From positions 1 through 7,080 of the forward strand of contig JAEZVM010000357.1 of the NCBI GenBank assembly GCA_023420795.1: 7,080 bases of DNA, written 5' to 3'. Below are positions 5,951-7,080 of this stretch, in pieces; the first letter of the stretch is position 1; the number at the start of each line of letters is the position of its first letter. The DNA is from Pseudomonadota bacterium. GTDB lineage: Bacteria; Pseudomonadota; Gammaproteobacteria; Burkholderiales; Burkholderiaceae_D. A program made the position numbers and the translations under genes. The notes below the pieces were generated by a model that was given only the letters and a program-made list of their open reading frames with translations, had not been told where the DNA came from and searched no databases.

Positions 5951-6009
5951 GCGGCGATGCTCATCTCGTTTCGTGCATTCTTCAACCCATTTCAGATCAC
6001 TAGATAATC

Positions 6010-6747
6010 ATGGACTTCGGTAATCCACAGTTCTGGGTGGCGATCTTGCAGATCGTCGCCATCGATGTCGTCCTCGGTGGCGACAATGCGGTCGTCATCG
6101 GCCTGGCCTGCCGCCGCCTGCCCGAACGGCAGCGCAAGCTCGGCATCCTGTGGGGCATGGCTGGTGCGGTTGGCCTGCGCGTAGTGCTGATCCTGTTCGC
6201 GGTGACGCTGCTGGCGGTGCCGTATCTGAAGCTGGTCGGCGCGGCGCTACTGCTTTGGATTGGCATCAAGCTGCTGTTGCCGGAACACGACGAGGGCGGT
6301 CACAACATCGAAGCCGGCGCAACGCTGGCCGCCGCGATCAAGACCATCATCGTCGCCGATGCGGTGATGAGCCTCGACAATGTGATCGCGATTGCCGGCG
6401 CTGCGGGCGACAGCAAATTTCTGATCGTCTTCGGCCTGCTGTTGAGCATCCCGATCATCATGCTGGGCAGCCAGCTCGTCATCAAGCTGATGGACCGCTT
6501 CCCCGTCGTGATCGTCCTCGGTGGCGCGCTGCTCGGCTGGATCGCCGGCGGCATGGTGGTCAGCGATGTCGCTTCGGCCGACTGGTTCCAGGCCAACGTG
6601 CCGGCTGCCAAGTGGATCGGCCCGGCGATTGGCGCCATTCTCGTTGTCGTGGTCGGCAAGTGGCTGGCCGCGCGGATGGAAGCCAAGCGCGAAGTCGCGC
6701 TGGAAGATCTGGCGGCGCAGAAGCAATCGGCCGAACACGGTAAGTAA
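6010..6747 (+). CDS. TerC-family integral membrane protein, YjbE type (probable metal-ion exporter)
   Basis: This 245-residue protein has about seven membrane segments and belongs to the TerC branch of the LysE superfamily. Characterised relatives export manganese or help metal loading of secreted proteins. It carries the typical inner duplication: IDVVLGGDNAVVIGLA (18-33) in the first half and ADAVMSLDNVIAIAGA (116-131) in the second, with acidic residues Asp19, Asp25, Asp117 and Asp123 and the paired DN motifs expected to bind metal in the membrane. A charged loop with PEHDEGGH (91-98) separates the halves, and the C-terminal tail is charged and cytoplasmic. The start MDFGNPQFWV is normal for the family; an in-frame stop lies three codons upstream, so no longer form exists. 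No clear Shine-Dalgarno precedes the ATG, which fits control through the leader. A universal stress protein gene follows after 26 bases. Family certain; metal substrate inferred. Confidence 0.92.
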   Translation: MDFGNPQFWVAILQIVAIDVVLGGDNAVVIGLACRRLPERQRKLGILWGMAGAVGLRVVLILFAVTLLAVPYLKLVGAALLLWIGIKLLLPEHDEGGHNIEAGATLAAAIKTIIVADAVMSLDNVIAIAGAAGDSKFLIVFGLLLSIPIIMLGSQLVIKLMDRFPVVIVLGGALLGWIAGGMVVSDVASADWFQANVPAAKWIGPAIGAILVVVVGKWLAARMEAKREVALEDLAAQKQSAEHGK

Positions 6748-6773
6748 TTAATTCAATATTTCGGAGAACAGCG

Positions 6774-7080
6774 ATGCTGAAACTATTGGTTGCCATTGAT
6801 GGGTCGGAAACCTCCCTGCACGCCGTCGCGCATGTGATCAAGCTCGCTTCGGCGGCCAAGGGCGATCACCGGATCCATCTGGTGAATGTGCAGTACCCGA
6901 TGCACGGCAGCGTCAGCAGCTTTGTCGATGCGGCGCAGATCAAGCAGTACCACCAGGAAGAGGGCATGAAAATTCTCGCGCCTGCGAGAGAGATGCTGGA
7001 TGCAGCCGGCGTCGCTTATCAGCATCACCTGTTTGTCGGCGAGCCCGCCGAAGTGGTGACGCGTTTCGCCAAGGAGCAGG
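6774..7080 (+). CDS. Universal stress protein (UspA family), C-terminus outside window
   Basis: The visible 102 residues form the N-terminal two thirds of a small cytoplasmic UspA-fold protein, usually about 140-150 residues. The first strand and nucleotide-binding turn LLVAIDGSE (4-12), with Asp9, are typical. The strand IHLVNVQYP (about 34-42) is followed by a helical segment, and then by HLFVGEPAEVVTRFAKEQ, where the family has its GxP loop and helix. The ATP-binding Gly-rich motif near the C-terminus lies beyond the edge, so ATP binding cannot be judged. GGAG at 6763-6766, 7 bases before the ATG, supports the start. With only 26 bases after the terC-like stop and no terminator between, the two genes are probably co-transcribed, which links the protein to the metal or stress response served by TerC (inference). 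Confidence 0.92.
   Translation, partial: MLKLLVAIDGSETSLHAVAHVIKLASAAKGDHRIHLVNVQYPMHGSVSSFVDAAQIKQYHQEEGMKILAPAREMLDAAGVAYQHHLFVGEPAEVVTRFAKEQ

Larger units (their letters stand above)
5715..6009 (+). other. Leader region of the terC-like gene without a convincing gene
   Basis: About 295 bases hold no open frame that looks like a protein. Frames that cross it on either strand are short, unlike any known family, and one runs through the terminator hairpin. It contains CAGGTATT twice (5744-5751 and 5786-5793), a GCAAT-A-ATTGC dyad (5801-5811), a 12-bp palindrome (5848-5859), a possible promoter, and a two-stage stem-loop at 5912-5950. TerC-family genes of this type are often preceded by the manganese-sensing yybP-ykoY riboswitch, but its conserved GGGGAGUA and GCAAGACC segments were not found by eye. 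Confidence 0.6.

Noticed and set aside
5957..6007. A 16-codon frame ending 2 bases before the terC start, possible leader peptide
   Set aside because: Its spacing would suit translational coupling, but it has no Shine-Dalgarno and no run of regulatory codons, so there is too little to call it.
5715..6009. Canonical yybP-ykoY manganese riboswitch
   Set aside because: Expected from the downstream family, but the conserved GGGGAGUA and GCAAGACC strands were not found by eye and the visible stem-loop spans only about 39 bases. A covariance search could overturn this.

Overview
The window looks like chromosomal DNA of a betaproteobacterium, probably order Burkholderiales and possibly near Oxalobacteraceae. 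The grounds are high G+C coding sequence, a Bug/TctC-type binding protein without a transporter of its own (typical of this order), a TRAP-type DctP binding protein and a TerC-family protein next to a universal stress protein. The taxonomic call is an inference from gene content and codon style; no marker gene is present.

Left part, minus strand (3359 down to 1): three co-directional genes. A membrane sensor histidine kinase of DctS type (two membrane segments, periplasmic sensor, PAS, HisKA/HATPase) is followed by a FixJ/DctR-type response regulator with a LuxR-like DNA-binding domain. Next comes an AEC-family membrane transporter that runs off the left edge. Gaps of 85 and 65 bases and the common direction suggest one operon.

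Middle part, plus strand: a divergent control region (3360-3502) holds a perfect 18-bp palindrome, a possible promoter and two small hairpins. It leads into a DctP-like C4-dicarboxylate TRAP binding protein. The TRAP membrane genes dctQ and dctM do not follow. Instead comes a Bug/TctC-type binding protein with its own good -10 box and ribosome binding site, closed by a strong hairpin terminator (5672-5714). The arrangement dctS-dctR divergent from dctP matches the classical C4-dicarboxylate locus of Rhodobacter capsulatus, but without the permease genes. The binding protein may work with membrane subunits encoded elsewhere, or may serve the sensor kinase as a ligand-presenting co-sensor.

Right part, plus strand: a leader region of about 300 bases without a convincing gene (5715-6009) contains palindromes, a possible promoter and a two-stage stem-loop that buries a perfect Shine-Dalgarno-like AAGGAG. 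It precedes a YjbE-type TerC-family membrane protein (probable metal-ion exporter). A universal stress protein gene starts 26 bases downstream, probably in the same operon, and is cut by the right edge.

No RNA gene, insertion sequence, CRISPR array or phage gene was seen. No wholly new system is evident. The points worth a second look are the permease-less dctP beside dctSR, the mix of three carboxylate-transport families in one locus, and the unexplained terC leader.
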